A stretch of DNA of 64,000 nt from Purshia tridentata (taxonomy: Eukaryota > Streptophyta > Magnoliopsida > Rosales > Rosaceae), in NCBI GenBank assembly GCA_003254885.1, contig QANT01005428.1, forward strand, positions 1 to 64,000. The letters run 5' to 3'. Position 1 is the stretch's first letter. Every line of letters begins with the position of its first letter. The position numbers and the translations under genes are program-made. This document shows positions 11,001 to 23,100 of this stretch, one piece after another. The notes beneath the pieces are model-generated. The model ran no database searches. It was not told where the DNA came from and saw only the letters and a list, made by a program, of their open reading frames with translations.

Positions 11001-14000
11001 ACTTGGGAGCAAACCAAAGGCCTGACCATTCCAATTGACCCCTTGTTGGTACTCCTAGCTACACTTGAGAAAACCAGTCCTCAATTCCTTCCCCTTTGCC
11101 GTTGAAAGCATTGCTACAATTACAAACCAAAATCTAATGCAAATAAAAAAATAAGTGCCAAATTTTTTATAAAGAAAAAAAATGTGCATAGCTTTTACAG
11201 AGAAGCAGAAGTGCCTACTTGAGGAAATTACCAGCAGCATTCATGAGAAGTTCCTCACCGCTAAATTTGGAATGCCAACAACATAACTATAGATGAAGTT
11301 TGTAATATCCTCTGCTGCACAGTCTGCAATTTATCAAAATAATGACGTCTCTATAAGCATTTCCAGTGCATAAGTATTAAAGAACCAATGGAACCCTCAA
11401 TCCCTTTTTTTTTTTTTTTTTTTTCCTAGAGTAAAATCNTTTTTTCCTTCCTAGAGTAAAATCAGTTTCCACTTGTATTTCCATTATGAAAGAATTGAAA
11501 TTGAAAAACAAATATAACTGCCACCAGTCAGAAAAATATGATTATCATGAACATACCACAGGCTTTAAATGTCAGAAGGAACTTCTCGGCAAAAGCCTCC
11601 AATAGTAGCCTTCCTAAGCATCTAAAAATGCAAGCCACATAATCCATTGATGAGAATTTTGTTATGTCCACAATTTTCAACAGCTGCAAAATCTCCTTCT
11701 TTCGGTCACTTTCACAAAGTGCTAACAAATAATTCTCTGCAATATGAGAACAATGTAGTAAGGTTTCCAGTGATGTCAAATGCAAGAGCTGTGTCTTTGT
11801 CAAAAAAACACCCTGAAGTGCAGAAAAGGCCAGTATCCATTTTCACAACATCCTAATTATTATATGCACTGAATATCCATGGTGGACACATTTGTTAAGC
11901 AAACTGCCAGACATCACTCAAGAAAATAACATTAATTGCAACCATGTCATCCATAGAGATTTTTATCTGAATCCATATTGAGTTTGAAACTGGTATTGGC
12001 ATATAGAATTATTATTTTTTTTTTGGGCATATAGATTGTTTCTTTTTTACAAGTAATCAATCTAAAAACTGATAAAGTCATTCAAACATGAATTAAAAAA
12101 TCTTCACATCATTTGAGTTTTAAAGAATGTTATATCTGAGATTTTGAGATCATTTTCCATTCTCTTTAATCAATAAGCAACTCCACATTCTAGAATTTGT
12201 CAAAAAGTAAGTACCACAAAATTACGATAGAGATATGCGTGCAGCTCAAATGAACGACAGTTTATGAGTGCTTAATGTATTTCCAAAACTGGATGGAGTC
12301 TAACTTCTTGTATAAGGCTTATATTAAATTGTTTTTAACTGTTTTGAACGGTTGGATGCAAGCACTTGAGAGTCGCTCAATAACTGTAGCTCAGATTTCT
12401 GGCCCTCTGAGAGATACATTCAAGCTCGCCAGCACCATTGGATCTCGAACACATAAACAACCATACTCTTCTAACAATGTTGTTTCAGAAGAGACCCATT
12501 TTACCAGTTGTAACAACAAAGACAGTGAAAACGAGAAATCTGCATTCCATACTTTTTTGTTACAACCATGCATTTCCAATTAACCATAAAGCATCCTAGA
12601 TTGCAAGTGAAGTCAAAGAGAACTGCAATAATTCTTGACCAGTAATAATTATAATGTTTCACAAAAACTTAAGCTATCCACATAATTGTAATATGCCTAT
12701 CAAGTACAGTACCTCAATTTTTAAACTTGAACCAAGCTAAAAATAATAGATAGCAAGAAAGTGGCAACACTTACCTTGTAAAATGGACTTGTTTCCTCCA
12801 TCATCACTGACAATGTGATTACAGAGCTCTTGAATCTTTTCTTCATTATTGACTCTGATCCATAACAGCATCTCGTAGTATCCTAATTTTGAAACTGAAC
12901 TAGGGTTTTCAGCTTTGATAGTTCCACAGAAAAAGTGAAATTCTTCTATCATACCCATGTCAATTAGATATTCAAGAAATTGACCATATGTTTCCTCTTC
13001 CAGCTGAAAACCCTGTTCCTTCATTGATTTAAAAATTTGAAAAGCCTTGAAAATATGTTCTAATCCAACCTCTTCGTCAACACTTCTCTTAGCCCTCTCT
13101 ATGCATATTTTTATCATTGCATTATATTCTTTCACACCACTTTCTCGTCCCAATTTATCAAACACACGAATAGTGGTTTCTGTCCCTATATGAGTGGCAC
13201 ACATGTTAACTAACCGATCAAAACGACCAACCTGAGTGCTTTTGAAAACCCACTTTTGCTTCCTTTCACGAGTTACTTCTTTGCGGCGTGATGAGAACGT
13301 ACTATTTGACACATCTGGAAACCATGGTAAGTCCAATACCTTTTCCAAAGAGTTCTTCCTATCTTCAGTTCCCTGGAAATCAGTATCACCTGGAAAAGGA
13401 AAGAACCCACAGCTATAGATCCACAAGAAAATCAAATTGTTTAGGGAAAATGGAAAATGGCCATGGCACGTAAGCTGATGTGCATTCTTCAGTATATGCA
13501 TCAAAATTTTCAAGCTATTATAGAATACAGATTTGTTACTACAAGGTGACAGAACCTGTAGGAAGTTATTAAATGCTAATCAATCAACAGGACAGTACCT
13601 GACAAATTGAAATTTCCCTCTTTCAATCAGAGTCCAAGTTCCCCGTGAACTTTATATGAAGATCATTGATCAGGAAATTTTTCTCATTTCTTATTATGTA
13701 TTAATACATAAATCAAAGTAATGACTTCTTAAAATTTCTCACTTTCTTAAAAGGGGAAACAAAACAACAGTACGAAATTTATAAGCTCAGCAAGCTAAAG
13801 TAATACTGGGAATATAGTGATTCACTATTATTTCCTATGTTTTCTTAGCAACCAAGAGGAACATGAAATGCTTCACTATTTTGATTCTCACAGTAAATTG
13901 TCAAACACATACCACTGGTACGCAGTATCGATAATATGGTCCCAGGCAGTTCATTTGTCGAATCGTCTGCATTCAAACACGAAAGAGAAGAAATAAAATC

Positions 14001-14478
14001 AACAAATGCTAACATTACTAAGTTCTACTGAATTCACCCTCTTTGAATAGTGATAAAACAAAGAAAAAAACCATCTTTTTATTTAATAAAAGAGAGAAGG
14101 GAAGACCCATCCTAACATGACCATTTAGCTGACTATTGGGCAAGTTATTCATTGCCCACAAACTAAAACAACACAATATCAAATTTTCACTCTCTTTTTT
14201 GAGGAGTGAGGAACTAAACAAGGATTAAAAGCCGTACCGCAATCCGAGGTCGCGTCCAACTTCAAGCTGGGGAGCGTAAGAGGAGAAGCGGTGGGAATGG
14301 AGGGCGGCTTCTCGGACTCAGACTTGGCTTCGGAAGAGTCGAGGGAGGAGACAAAGAGTTTGAGAGTTGTGTCATCGGCGGGTGAGGGTGAGGTTAATGA
14401 TTTGGTGATGGACGAGGCTCTGGATTTGGCGGCTGAGCGAAATATAGAGCTTAAGCTCTTAGCTTTCGAGGCTGCCAT
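5085..14478 (-). CDS. Mitochondrial-type PPR protein, At4g04790/At4g21880-like, 16 exons
   Basis: Exons (5' to 3'): 14478-14238, 13966-13913, 13389-12775, 11736-11557, 11323-11259, 8715-8608, 8433-8320, 7858-7763, 7604-7506, 7284-7165, 7017-6913, 6523-6359, 6285-6158, 6006-5928, 5595-5378, 5241-5085. All have GT-AG borders and consistent phases, giving 2544 nt or 847 residues. The N-terminus (MAASKAKSLSSIFRSAAKSR) is Arg/Ser-rich and free of acids, fitting a mitochondrial presequence. The middle and C-terminal parts contain helical PPR pairs such as PTTSMYNAIMAGYLRE and PDSQTFSYLISN. PPR proteins bind organellar RNA; the target here is unknown. High intron number is unusual for plant PPR genes but typical of this subfamily. 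Intron 5 (8716-11258) is enlarged and contains a SINE. The C-terminus is a run of nine Lys encoded by an A/G-rich simple repeat. The first exon faces FIE across 385 bp. The subfamily assignment is from memory of the Arabidopsis proteins. Confidence 0.9.
9067..10159. mobile_element. Possible solo LTR-like fossil in PPR intron 5
   Basis: The segment begins TGTTGG and ends CCAACA, the short inverted ends typical of LTRs. Near 9996-10025 it has a TATAAGG-like box followed by an AATAAAG signal, in the order expected inside an LTR. No target-site duplication is visible and no internal retrotransposon coding region is present. Family and age cannot be given. It may equally be ordinary intron DNA. 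Confidence 0.22.
10835..11066 (-). mobile_element. tRNA-type SINE with 16-bp target-site duplications, in PPR intron 5
   Basis: The body (10851-11050, about 200 bp) is flanked by identical copies of ACTCCTAGCTACACTT at 10835-10850 and 11051-11066. Beside the left copy is a T run, which is the A-rich tail on the minus strand, so the element lies in the same sense as the PPR transcript. Near its 5' end on the minus strand is GGTTCAAACCC, which fits the RNA polymerase III box B consensus. It is GC-richer than the surrounding intron. Perfect duplications suggest a fairly recent insertion. No open frame is expected; SINEs use LINE enzymes. Confidence 0.85.
11403..11448. repeat. Poly-T run with an unresolved base
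   Basis: A T run of about 20 bases at 11405-11424 is followed by a near repeat (CCTAGAGTAAAATC twice) and an N at 11439. The N shows that the assembler could not settle this site. It lies in PPR intron 4. Confidence 0.7.
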
Positions 14479-14863
14479 CTGAATTCCTGCATTTCCCTCT
14501 CTCCTGCTTATGCTGGTTTAATTGCGTGCCTTTAATGCATTACACTCTATTTGCTCAACATACCCCCAAACACATTATTTCCCCAAACTTTCCATTTTTA
14601 TCCTTACAAAAACAAGTAACCAGCCGTGATCAGTATATTGAAAAATTGGTTGATTTTGATAAAAACACCGCCAGAATGTGATACAGATGAAAAGCGAGAG
14701 GTAATTACCCTTGAGTCCTTACTTCTTAGTACTCTTTTTAAGTCTTGTTTTAATTCTATGAACGCTCGTTTGATTATTCACCAAAAACAAACTGCCGTAT
14801 TAAAGTTTCCGACTTTCCGTTGTTTGTGAAGTGGTTGGTGTATTTGCTCTCCTGCGCTGCACA
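14479..14863. promoter_or_regulatory. Divergent promoter interval between PPR gene and FIE
   Basis: The start codons of the PPR gene (-) and FIE (+) are only 385 bp apart, with no other gene between. The two transcripts must share or overlap promoter DNA and 5' UTRs here. I see no confident TATA box or named cis-element. Co-regulation is inference from spacing only. Confidence 0.6.
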
Positions 14864-17836
14864 ATGTCAAAGTTCTCTTTGGGGTCGGAGCCAGTGGTGG
14901 GTTCACTGACACCCTCAAAGAAGAGAGAGTACAGAGTCACCAACAGGCTCCAAGAGGGTAAGCGGCCCCTATACGCCGTCGTTTTCAACTTCATTGACTC
15001 TCGCTACTTCAACGTCTTCGCCACCGTTGGTGGCAATCGGGTTCGTCTCTTGGAACTAAACTCAACAAAGAACTTGTTTTTTCCTTAGACAAAAGTGTTA
15101 GCCGAACTTTCCTTCATTCTCTCGGCAACCAAACAGAAAGTATTTGCTTTTTCAGCAGATTATTTGTTGATTTTTTGTTTTCTTATAATTTATTTAATGG
15201 TTTGGTTTTGCATTACTAGAGATTTAGGTTCTATGTAGGTTTTTGGTCTCACCTCTTCATAGTTTTTGTTTTTTTTTTCTCGAGAGCGGGGTTCTCCGTT
15301 CTGAATACAATGAAATAATTATTAAAGTTAGTGTTTTGGAAAAGNAAAAAAAAAAAAAAAAAAAAAAGGGAGTACCACATTTCATATCTAGAATAGTGGT
15401 AGTGGTGAATTATGGTTGTCCTGAGCTGGTAATGTCTAGTTCACTGCTTCATTTGCAAATAAACAATGTAGGAAACAATTACAAGGTTGTCTTTCCTAGT
15501 ATTAGTGTTGCTTATTGTTATTATTATTATTATTTTATTTCAGGTGACTGTATACCAATGTCTAGAAGGGGGTGTAATAGCTGTGTTGCAGTCTTACATT
15601 GATGAAGATGTAAGTAAAGACAGCCATCATTCGGTCATTTATCAACTGGATTGTCAAATGGTTGAGCATTCATTTGTCAATCTTTAAAACTGTCTGCAAA
15701 TATGTGATTGTCATGTGCTTTGTAGATCAGAAGGATGAGTCTTTTTACACTGTGACCTGGGCCTGCAACGTTGATGGAACGCCATTTGTTGTGGCTGGAG
15801 GAATCAATGGTATAATCCGTGTCATTGATTGTGGCAGTGAGAAGATAGACAAGGTATCTTGTTACCAGGGTCTGAGCTCCTAGACTTTATAGTGGTGCTG
15901 TAGTAGTAGCTTCAATGCTTTTCACTATACCTAACATACAATCAGAATGTAGGCCATGACAATTTGTTTTTCCTTTTCATTCTTTTTCTACTAACGTATT
16001 CATCTATGTGCAGAGTTTTGTTGGCCATGGGGACTCAATAAATGAAATCAGGACTCAGCCATTGAAGTCATCACTTGTAGTATCAGCAAGCAAAGTGAAC
16101 ACAATAACCTTTTCTCTTTTTCCTTTTAAGTTGTTTGCTGTCTACTTTATTATTAATCTCTGAATTGACCAGGATGAGTCAGTTCGGTTATGGAATGTTC
16201 ATACTGGAATATGTATTTTGATATTTGCTGGAGCAGGGGGCCACCGCAATGAAGTCTTGAGTGTGGTAAGTATATTAGACAAAGAGTCATGTTATGCCAC
16301 CCTTCTGTTAATATTACAAGAAAAGGATTTGAGAGGCTAATTATACTTACCTTTTGCTGACTATCATAGGACTTCCATCCTTCTGACATATATCGCATTG
16401 CAAGTTGTGGTATGGACAACACTGTTAAGATCTGGTCAATGAAAGGTAAGACTTCATGCTGCTGGTCCATATGAGAATTTACATAATTCTGTTTTGTAAT
16501 CATCGGTTTTGCTCTTTCATGCAAATACATGAAATGGATCACAATAGCCACAAACGTAATCATTCAAAATATCCTGGCTTCTATGGACTGTTGAGATTGG
16601 ACAAAATTTGTTGTGAAGAAAATCAGTATAGTGCATATACTTATGGTCTTAAAAACTGTAAAACAAATTTTAATTTATAGAAAATATAAGCAGCCCTCTT
16701 TGTTATACTAGTCTTGGAGAAAGTAACGGGTAATGTTTCCTTTTTATTGTATATTAGCTCTGTTTATGCATGACTATGGAATATTATGGTTCTAAAGTAA
16801 TGCCTTATACTCGTGAGTCGTATCTAAGGGTCAGCTTGCTTGATTGAATGTTTAGATGGACTTTGACTGGGTATAGTCAATTTTATTCCTTACCTTTTCT
16901 TATATCACTGACTTTGTTTCAGAGTTCTGGACTTATGTAGAGAAGTCTTTCACATGGACAGATCTTCCATCAAAATTCCCTACAAAATATGTACAATTTC
17001 CTGTGAGTATCTGTTGTTCTCTGTGTTGCAGATTAGAGTTTTCATTATCATTTTATCTGATATTGCTTTAATCTTTCAGGTATTCATAGCCTCCATTCAC
17101 ACAAACTATGTTGACTGTAATAGGTGGCTTGGCGATTTTGTCCTCTCAAAGGTGAATCACAGCTTCATACACTAATTATGCTTTTATGTACATAAAATCT
17201 GAAAGTGCTTTGTGAATGGAAAAGGGCTACATTGGATAAGATTGAAAATCTATGTTAATATGTCAAATAATATGTTGTTTCCTAATAGACTAACTTAAAT
17301 CAGCAAAATCATCTGGTTCAACTGACTTATTGACTTATCAAGTTCTAAAAAAATTGGTCCATTTGTTTGTGGTGGTTTCACCCATTGCATAGCTTATTGC
17401 ACCAACTAAAATAAAGAAAGTTTATTGCTATTTGGAATGACTCAGCATGGCGTGATACATTTTTTCCATATGTTAAATAAGTTGCAAAGAATGGATTTTA
17501 TATATTCTCTAATGATTACATTAATTGATTATGTTGTGAATGTTCAGAGTGTTGACAATGAAATAGTGCTGTGGGAACCAAAGATGAAGGAACAATCTCC
17601 TGGGGAGGTTAGAATACCTTCACCCTCTTTTTTTGAAGATGTTGATGATCCATTTGATAACTTTTGTGATTCTTTTATTTTTAATTTAAGATGTGGAGGG
17701 GAAAATATATGGGAGAAAAAATGAAGGGAGACCAGATTAGAGAGGTGAGGAAGAAATGAGGGGGAATATAGAAAACTAAAAACTTAAAACAACCTTAAAT
17801 AGTTTTCTGTTTTATTTTTATTTTTTTATGTCATTC

Positions 17837-17873
<37 letters not shown>

Positions 17874-18646
17874 ATTTAAAACAAAAAGAGTAACCAAACG
17901 GGCCCTTAATTCTCTTATTCTTTACTGTTTGTTCAATGGAATTTTCGCTGCTTTTAGTTGATTGTGTACAATTCCAGTGATCCTACTTTCTGTTTATGGA
18001 TGCTTTTTGATTAGGGTACTGTTGACATCCTCCAAAAATACCCTGTTCCAGAGTGTGATATTTGGTTCATCAAGTTTTCCTGTGATTTCCATTACCATGC
18101 AGCCGCTATAGGTAATGCAAACTGCTTGTAGAAATGCGTTCAATGGGTATAGTTGCACTTGTTATTGTTGATATAATTCTTGAAATTTTCAAAAACAAAG
18201 AGACCATGTAAGATTTTGATGTTCCAAATGTGGTACAACTATACGTAGGCTTCTCTTAGCCTACATTGTTTTCTGTCTAACAGGGAATAGAGAAGGAAAG
18301 ATTTTCATTTGGGAACTACAGTCCAGCCCCCCTGCTCTTATTGCAAAGTAGGTGCTTTGCTGTTCTTTATCAATACTCCATGCTGAAGTTGTAAGCTTGA
18401 AATAAGTAAGCATACCCTTGAACCTTTTTCAGGTTGTCTCATGCTCAATCGAAATCTCCAATTAGACAAACTGCCATGTCGTATGATGGAAGGTGACTAC
18501 TACATGGTTTATCAATTATATATTTGTTTTTAATACAATTACCATTGATAATGTGAAAATTTATCATCTTTGAATATTGCAGCACCATTCTCAGCTGCTG
18601 CGAGGATGGGACTATTTGGCGCTGGGATGTCATGGAAAATTCTTAA
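14864..18646 (+). CDS. FIE: FIE: WD40 Polycomb (PRC2) subunit, Extra sex combs homolog
   Basis: Thirteen exons: 14864-15040, 15544-15609, 15731-15853, 16014-16094, 16173-16265, 16370-16445, 16923-17002, 17080-17151, 17548-17607, 18015-18111, 18284-18347, 18433-18492, 18583-18646. The spliced length is 1113 nt or 370 residues, against 369 in Arabidopsis. The protein opens MSKFSLGSEPVVGSLTPSKK and ends WRWDVMEN S. Recognisable blocks include SFVGHGDSINEIRTQP, DESVRLWNVHTGIC, AGAGGHRNEVLSVDFHPSD, CGMDNTVKIWSMKEFW and YVDCNRWLGDF; together they make the seven-blade WD40 propeller. FIE is the ESC/EED subunit of nuclear PRC2, which trimethylates H3K27 and represses seed and floral programmes. All exon junctions match the known FIE gene structure, and I see no lesion. 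An earlier in-frame ATG at 14831 is disfavoured by homology. Confidence 0.97.
15345..15368. repeat. Poly-A run with an N in FIE intron 1
   Basis: One unresolved base at 15345 begins a run of about 22 A residues in intron 1. This is a sequencing-limited homopolymer and does not touch an exon. Confidence 0.7.
17843..17871. repeat. (CT)n microsatellite in FIE intron 9
   Basis: About 14 CT units in the intron before exon 10 of FIE. Confidence 0.85.
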
Positions 18647-19187
18647 AGCCTATCCAAGTGGGTTTATTGGCATGATTTTATCAAAATGCTTATTGCTGTT
18701 CAATTTGGATCAGCTTTGGTTCACTTTGGTAAAGTATTTGGTGGTATTATTCGGAATAGAGCAACCTAACCGACATGAAATATGTGATGGAAATGTAACC
18801 TTTACTCCAGCCTAGTTATGTAAGTTATGTAAGGTTAATAGAAAATCTATTTCAGAGTTCGAGAAGAAATATTTTCTGAAACTATGTCATTATTTACTAA
18901 AGTAATTGAAAAAAATTAAGGTTGCAATTTTGGTATTTATACACTAATTTCTGTTATTAAAATTCTGCAACACACTTCGACTATATATACGCCCTCAGTG
19001 CTTATTGAGCAAAGGCTCCCATGGCTGATGCTGTAATAAAAAAGGTGCAGCCTCCGACTATGGAGATATCAAATATTATTCTGCCTAAAATTAAAATTAA
19101 ACAAAACATGACTTCTTATTTTCTTTACACAAAATATGCTTTAGTGATGCTATAGCTACATTTATACGAGATAATGACTCTTTTGCC

Positions 19188-19335
19188 ATTCGTAGCCTCC
19201 ATTCATACAAACAAACTATGTTGATAGTAATTGAGAAAGTGAAAAATCTATGTTAATATGTCAAATTGTATGTTACATTTTATAATTGACTAACTAAGCA
19301 CAATCATCTAGTTCGAATGACTTATTTACTTATCT
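19188..19335 (+). pseudogene. Broken duplicate of FIE exon 8 and intron 8
   Basis: The segment starting CGTAGCCTCCATTCATACAA matches FIE exon 8 from about 17085 (family reading IASIHTNYVD), then jumps to match intron 8 from about 17244 (AAAATCTATGTTAATATGTC) up to about 17342. About 120 bp, containing the end of exon 8 and the start of the intron, are missing. Because intron as well as exon sequence is present, it arose from DNA, not from mRNA. It is too short and damaged to code for anything. Confidence 0.8.
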
Positions 19336-19505
19336 AATCGACTAACTAAGCACACTTTTGGTAATTATACTGTGATTTATACTTAGATAATTCTTAGGCC
19401 AAGAAGAAGGTTATCAATGTCCAACCTTGGCTTATAAATAAGGGGATCTACCAACAGTACCAAGTACTTTTATCACCAAGGGTTTTCAGCTTAGATATGC
19501 CAAAA

Positions 19506-19675
19506 ATGGACCATATATTTCCTCTTTTAGCTGAAAACCCTGTTCCTTCACTGTTCTAATTTCTAACCTAACATCTTGTTGAGCACCACTCGTAGCCTTC
19601 TCTATTCATATTTTTACCAATGCCTTATATTCTCTCACACTTGGGGTTCGTCCCAAATTACCAAATATTGATATA
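19506..19675 (-). pseudogene. Broken duplicate of PPR gene exon 3
   Basis: This segment matches the PPR gene at about 12978-13175, for example CTGAAAACCCTGTTCCTTCA here against the same words at 13003-13022, with small gaps and scattered changes including loss of about 30 bp. Orientation is the same as in the source gene. It lies about 170 bp beyond the FIE fragment and is non-coding. Confidence 0.8.
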
Positions 19676-20146
19676 ACAAAAGAAACAAATGATTTTTTTT
19701 TTTTTGAGAAAATTAAAGACGGAAGGGAAAACCCTATACTGGCTACTAAAAAACCCTAATTCTAGGCCCTAGAGTACTTGGGCCTAGAAGAAAGCTTTTC
19801 ACATCCGTACGAGTAATTTTATCAACTGCCTACTAATCTGCTATTAACTTTTTTAACATGAAACAAAGCACAGATATCTATCCAATTGACCATCATCATC
19901 GTAACTGACAAGTGGTGAAGAACGGTATATTTCTTTAGAAATTTAGATCGATACATTGGTAGTCATCCTTAGGTTACAAAATTGCTTACTAGACAAATGA
20001 ACAGATTTATCTCTGCCTGACAAGTAGATACACTCACCAAGCAATTTTCTCTCTTATATACAAAAAAGAATGGGTAAGCTATATGATTGGGATCACTTTT
20101 ATCCCAAAGTATTTTTCAGGGGACAAAAATTGCAAAATGTGGCCAA

Positions 20147-23100
20147 TTATGTATGAGACCGTAATTGCATCAATAAAGTCTGCATACTCTGGAGTTTCTG
20201 GGTGAGTTGTTTTACAGTTGCAAGATGCTGCACAGACGATTCTGAACTACCTAGGTCAGTAATAAGAGCAGCACATTTGGCCTGTGAATCTGTAACTGCC
20301 TCCTCAAGTGAAGCCACTGTTGATTCCAAGGTGGTTGTACCTGGGCTTTCATCAACCAAATTTGGCCGAGCGACCCCAATACTGCAAAAGCTGCTACGCC
20401 TGCTGAGCTTTTCAGGGGAGAATATCTTGTCAATGCCCCCACTTCCTGCAACTCAAGGCATTTAGTGCTTGGAAGCAAGTACATATTTCAAGAAATTTCA
20501 ATTAATTGATTTTAACTTCTTTAGCATATCAATCCTAGAACTTGGAAGACAAGAACAACCAAGTCCTGATCAGAACTAATGGAACTGTATTCATTTACTG
20601 ACAACAAGTTTGATTACGTACCAAGGTTGGTTAGTTGATTCATTGCAGACTGACCAATGGACCCCTCAAGCTTCAGTAGCCGCAGAATTCCAGCTGTGAT
20701 TCGACCCATTGAGTCAACTTCCGACTTGCACAGAAAAGCAAGATGTTGCAGCTCATCCTTTGTTACAACCGCCTCAATCTAAGGAGATGGACGTATCATA
20801 ATGCAGAACATTTTTATAAGAAAATAAAATATGGTCATTAACTTGAAACTCCCATTACCGGTTGCTGAACAGAGAATTTCACATTTTCCACAACCCATTC
20901 CACCATTTCCTGATCAACATTGTCCTCTGATATCACCGCACGAACTTCAAGATTTATACCTGCAGATGTCTCAGCAGTGTCCTTGATCCCATTCACAGCT
21001 AAGACAGAAGAATTGATACTCTTCTGGGCATGGGGCTTCAAGGTCTGCAAGCCTTCCAAACCAACCTACAACCATCCTTAAAATGTATGAGATCATGAAT
21101 TGGATATCACCATGATTAAATTGGATTCAATCACAAACAGTTGCTGATAAATTAATATTCACAATCAAAGTAAACTAGATATACGGTTGATGTCGGAACT
21201 AACTCACAAAGGCAGCAAAGGCCAAATCAACCCAGCCAAGTACCACCAAAGAATATGCTTAGTATTTGTCAGGTCACCAGAAATTTATGAGGAGAGGGAG
21301 CCACAATGGCAAGAGTGAGATATCCTTACCGTAACCAATTCCACAGGATATTTTTGTGTCCTGTATGACTTTCCATTGCCATTTTGCAAATGCTTTGGAC
21401 TACTTTTTGCTTTTACGCACAGATTATGAAATGTTATGTGCCAACACTTCTCTTCTCTGCCCACTTCCTCATGATTGTAGGACCACCATCCTTCTGCCTG
21501 TGCACCTTCAAGAGCAAATAACCAATTTTTCAATTCTATGGACACTTCCACATCATCTGGCTTTCCCAAGTGCATAACCCCACTTTCATTCCCATCTCTG
21601 GAACTTCCATCTGAAAAAAAAAAGGGAATATTAAATCCATTGCAGTATCAATAAAATGAGTAAAATAATAAAAAGAAAGGGACAAGAGAGAGCATAACAG
21701 CCTGTGTGTGTAACCAATCACAGAAAATTACCCAAATCCTATTGTCACATACCCTCTTTCAAATCAGCAATGAGCGACGATGGTTTGAATAGTTTTGACA
21801 ATGGTCCTGCTCGTAAATTCTCTAACTCTTTAGATAGCCCCTTTCCAGGACCACCATCAGGGCCAAGTATTCCAAAGCAATGCAGCAGGGATTCAGCATA
21901 GTTCATTCCGCCACCTAGGCGAACGCCAGAAATACAAGCTGACACATTCAAACTATGACACTCTGCATCTCGTTCATTTAAAGGAATTACGTGTTCCATG
22001 CTTATGTCCAGAAAAGGATCGACAAAAGCTTTACCATTTGATTGATGTTTTATTTGGTTATGTATCCAAAAGACAGGTCTTAGTTGAGGGTCCCCTTTTC
22101 GACTTGTGGGAAGACCATTTTCAACATAAGTTAAAACTGTGCCATTCTCGTGTGCCAAGATTCCCTCAGTGTCTACACAGTCCACCTCAACACTATCCCA
22201 ACGTAATGTGGATGAAACAGCAATTGCACCACCAAGAGTTCTGTGAGTAACTCTCGTGAAGAGATCATGCCCAACAAACTGAACTAGAGGCATTCCTTGA
22301 ATATTCATGGAAGATGATTCCAGAAACCTAAGCTGAAGGTCGTTAACTGCTAAACTTACTGCTGTATCGTTGGGAACCTTGTCCATCAGCTTTCCGTCAA
22401 AAGTGTCATCCCTCTTTTCCTTTGGTCTGGTATTTTTTCCAAGGAGGACAATTTTTTCACTAACTCTGCCAAAGTACGCATAAAGATCCAAAACAAAAAA
22501 TAACTGTTCAACAGAAGTGTTGGAAATATAGTTTTGACAAGCTACCCCCATCCTGACAATACCTCCAGGAGGAGGAACATTTGTCAAGGGGCTCCCATCA
22601 GCAGTTACCATAGCTACTTCAAAGCAAGGATCTTTCAGCTCAACACATCTCCACAAGCCTGAAGTCCGGTCAAGAGAACTCTGAAGTCCAGCTGACTTAG
22701 TACATGTTTCTAGAGACAAACTAAGGTGTGATGCTCTAGTAGTCCATTTCTTCTGGCTAGCATCAATCGGTTGATCTTCCCAAAGACAGAAGCAAGCAGG
22801 ATCCTTCTCCAGGTTCAGTAGCCTTAGTTTTAATGAAGGTGAGTCTGAAAAGAACAAGTTCTCAATACGAAGACTTGCTCCAGAAAACGCACTCTGGGCA
22901 ATACTGCCCCTGTTACTAGCAGAATTACACAATTTGTCTATGTCCAAAGGAACAGTAACATCTAATTCCTTGAGGGTGAAAATCAAGGAGTTTACTGAGA
23001 AATCTGGTGAAACAACACCAGGATTGACAACAATTCCATCAGCCAGAAAGGAAGAGATCCTCAAACAGGATTCTTCCTGAAGATGTATCTGGAATTTACG

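Larger units (their letters stand above)
18647..20146. other. Intergenic with broken copies of neighbouring gene segments
   Basis: No intact gene. It holds a fragment like FIE exon 8 plus intron 8, then a fragment like PPR exon 3 (both listed separately). A short open frame from 19021 (MADAVIKKVQPPTME..., 44 codons) matches nothing I recognise. From about 19690 there is a T run followed by sequence of unknown origin. Confidence 0.6.

Noticed and set aside
10900-11040. Possible tRNA gene from the box B sequence
   Set aside because: Only one internal promoter box is clear, there is no cloverleaf, and the target duplications with A-rich tail identify a SINE.
11737-11812. Extending PPR exon 4 upstream to 11812
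   Set aside because: The open frame continues, but joining there breaks the phase from exon 3. The acceptor after ATTGCAG at 11737 gives SILQ|ENYLLALCE in frame and family-like sequence.
12275-12583. Open frames on both strands in PPR intron 3
   Set aside because: Neither frame resembles PPR or any family, and the flanking exons join in phase without them.
15243-15602. 119-codon frame across FIE intron 1
   Set aside because: It runs through a poly-A tract containing an N and overlaps FIE exon 2 in the wrong frame.
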